A stretch of DNA of 64,000 nucleotides from Pseudochrobactrum kiredjianiae (lineage in GTDB: Bacteria; Pseudomonadota; Alphaproteobacteria; Rhizobiales; Rhizobiaceae). A model generated the notes under the pieces. That model was not told the origin of the DNA. It did no database searches and saw nothing but the letters and a program-made list of their open reading frames with translations. The stretch is from the NCBI RefSeq assembly GCF_030362795.1, contig NZ_JAUCBM010000001.1:186001-250000 (forward strand), written 5' to 3'. The translations under genes were made by a program, and so were the position numbers. Positions 63,007 to 64,000 of this stretch are shown one piece after another (position 1 is the stretch's first letter; every line of letters begins with the position of its first letter).

Positions 63007-64000
63007 TTACTTACGGGCTTCGATGACTTTGAAGCCGTCTTTATCGGTAAGCGGCATGACCTGCCGGAAATGCTGTTTCAAGACAGCCTCATATGGCAGC
63101 TGGCGATTTGCCACCATCAGGAAGCGACCGCCGGATTTAAGGCGCTTGGCAGCAGCCGTTATAAAGCTCTGGCCGAGTGAAATATCGGTGTTACGACCGG
63201 TGTGGAACGGCGGATTGCTGATCACAGTGTCATAAATCTCTGTCATCGGCTCGGAAGCGACATCATGCCAGTAATAGTGCAGCGGCATTGGACTGTTAAG
63301 CTCAGCCAGATTGCTTTTGGCAATTTCCAGCGCTTCATAATCGGCTTCATAAAGATCAATACGGTTGATCTTAGCCGGATTGTCGAGACAGCAGGCTGCG
63401 AGATAACCCCAGCCAGCACCCAAGTCGGCTACATGACCAAAGGCGATGTTTTTGAGATGCGGCACCAGCAAAGCCGAACCGCGGTCGATTTCACCATGAG
63501 AGAACATGCCTGCTTTCGTCCAGAAACGCCCGTCAACGCGCTTTTGCTCAGGAATGAGGCTTTGTGTGGTTTCACCATCAATCGCTTCAGGGTGCGCTAG
63601 CCAGTAGGCTACAGCATGGTTTTTAGACAGGCGGTCGATTGATGTTGCAATCTGGTCGCTGCGTTTACGAAAACTATCAACGCCGAGCTTTTTGTCACCG
63701 GCAATAATGATCAGTCCGCCCGGCTTAACTTGTGACAGCAAAGCTGCCAGCCATTCCTCATTCCGACCACGATGTTTGTCGAGCAAAATCATGCCGCCAT
63801 CATAGGTTTCAGTGACGGTAATTTGCGGCGTGACCTGAAAACCGGCCTTGTTCAAGGCCAGCCATTCAGGTCTTGATGGCTGGATGCAATGGAGAAGTTG
63901 TTTCCACTCAGCACTGAGCGTTGTGTCGGCACTGATGCCAAAGCAGAGAAATTTCTCTCCCGATTGAGGCAAATCAAGTGTTTCATTCTCAAAAGGCAGA
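63007..64000 (-). CDS. RsmC-like class I SAM-dependent methyltransferase, 3' part (5' end outside window)
   Basis: At least 330 residues read leftward from the window edge; the frame is still open at base 64000, so the true start lies beyond it. It has the two-domain layout of 16S rRNA guanine-N2 methyltransferases RsmC/RlmG: a degenerate N-terminal half and a catalytic half with SAM motif VADLGAGWGYLAA and target motif SNPPFHTG. RsmC modifies G1207 of 16S rRNA; the exact target of the alphaproteobacterial members is not certain. An internal TTG at 63972 is unlikely to be the start. Confidence 0.85.
   Translation of the reverse strand, partial: LPFENETLDLPQSGEKFLCFGISADTTLSAEWKQLLHCIQPSRPEWLALNKAGFQVTPQITVTETYDGGMILLDKHRGRNEEWLAALLSQVKPGGLIIIAGDKKLGVDSFRKRSDQIATSIDRLSKNHAVAYWLAHPEAIDGETTQSLIPEQKRVDGRFWTKAGMFSHGEIDRGSALLVPHLKNIAFGHVADLGAGWGYLAACCLDNPAKINRIDLYEADYEALEIAKSNLAELNSPMPLHYYWHDVASEPMTEIYDTVISNPPFHTGRNTDISLGQSFITAAAKRLKSGGRFLMVANRQLPYEAVLKQHFRQVMPLTDKDGFKVIEARK

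Overview
The window is a contiguous piece of an alphaproteobacterial chromosome of the order Rhizobiales (Hyphomicrobiales), most like the Brucellaceae. The evidence is gene content and order: addB-addA-trxA, folC-accD-trpA-trpB-trpF, infC-rpmI-rplT-pheS-pheT, dnaK-dnaJ-pmtA, gshB-comM, pstSCAB-phoU-phoB, tsaB-rimI-plsC and irr/fabA-fabB-fabI. A phospholipid N-methyltransferase, an Irr-type Fur regulator and TTAA-N7-TTAA (CtrA) and GANTC (CcrM) sites also fit. Base composition by eye is close to 50-52% GC, below Brucella or Ochrobactrum, so a lower-GC relative such as Pseudochrobactrum or Paenochrobactrum is plausible; that is inference. I see no tRNA, rRNA, insertion sequence, phage gene, CRISPR array or attachment site.

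Layout. 1-5.4 kb: AddAB recombination helicase-nuclease (addB cut by the window edge) and thioredoxin. 5.5-11 kb, minus strand: folylpolyglutamate synthase, acetyl-CoA carboxylase beta subunit, and trpF-trpB-trpA. 11-14.5 kb, minus: YgjP-like metallopeptidase, DUF2852 protein, BenE-type transporter, alpha/beta hydrolase. 14.8-20 kb, plus: infC (ATT start), rpmI, rplT, pheS, pheT. 20-26.5 kb: an accessory-looking block of small-molecule enzymes and transporters with local regulators (VOC, GFA, TetR/MFS, AKR/LysR, nucleotidyltransferase, Gfo/Idh). 26.6-35.6 kb: dnaK (RpoH-like promoter), dnaJ, pmtA, FMN reductase, pyrF, DUF1330, gshB, comM.

35.7-37.5 kb: two secreted cell-envelope proteins (transglutaminase-like peptidase, RlpA-like) and an AT-rich gene desert. 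37.5-42 kb: DUF454 protein, PLP aminotransferase, urate hydroxylase (PuuD) and guanine deaminase. 42-45 kb: KgtP-like and EamA transporters with a 660-bp gap. 45.2-51.7 kb: Pho regulon (triple Pho box, pstSCAB, phoU, phoB) without phoR. 52-57 kb: SleB-like cell-wall hydrolase lipoprotein, small lipoprotein, M29 aminopeptidase, serine hydrolase, Dps. 57.2-64 kb: tsaB-rimI-plsC, irr divergent from fabA-fabB-fabI, and the 3' part of an RsmC-like methyltransferase.

Most of this is conserved housekeeping sequence, and I found no clear new multi-gene system. The best leads are in the small-scale structure: a second, diverged copy of the last codons of irr lying behind the intact gene, with nearly all differences synonymous; a promoter with two CtrA boxes flanking a CcrM site next to a GANTC-rich desert; a 14-base motif shared by the infC and rpmI leaders; and several dispersed palindromic repeats, one pair carrying the same nested inner hairpin.
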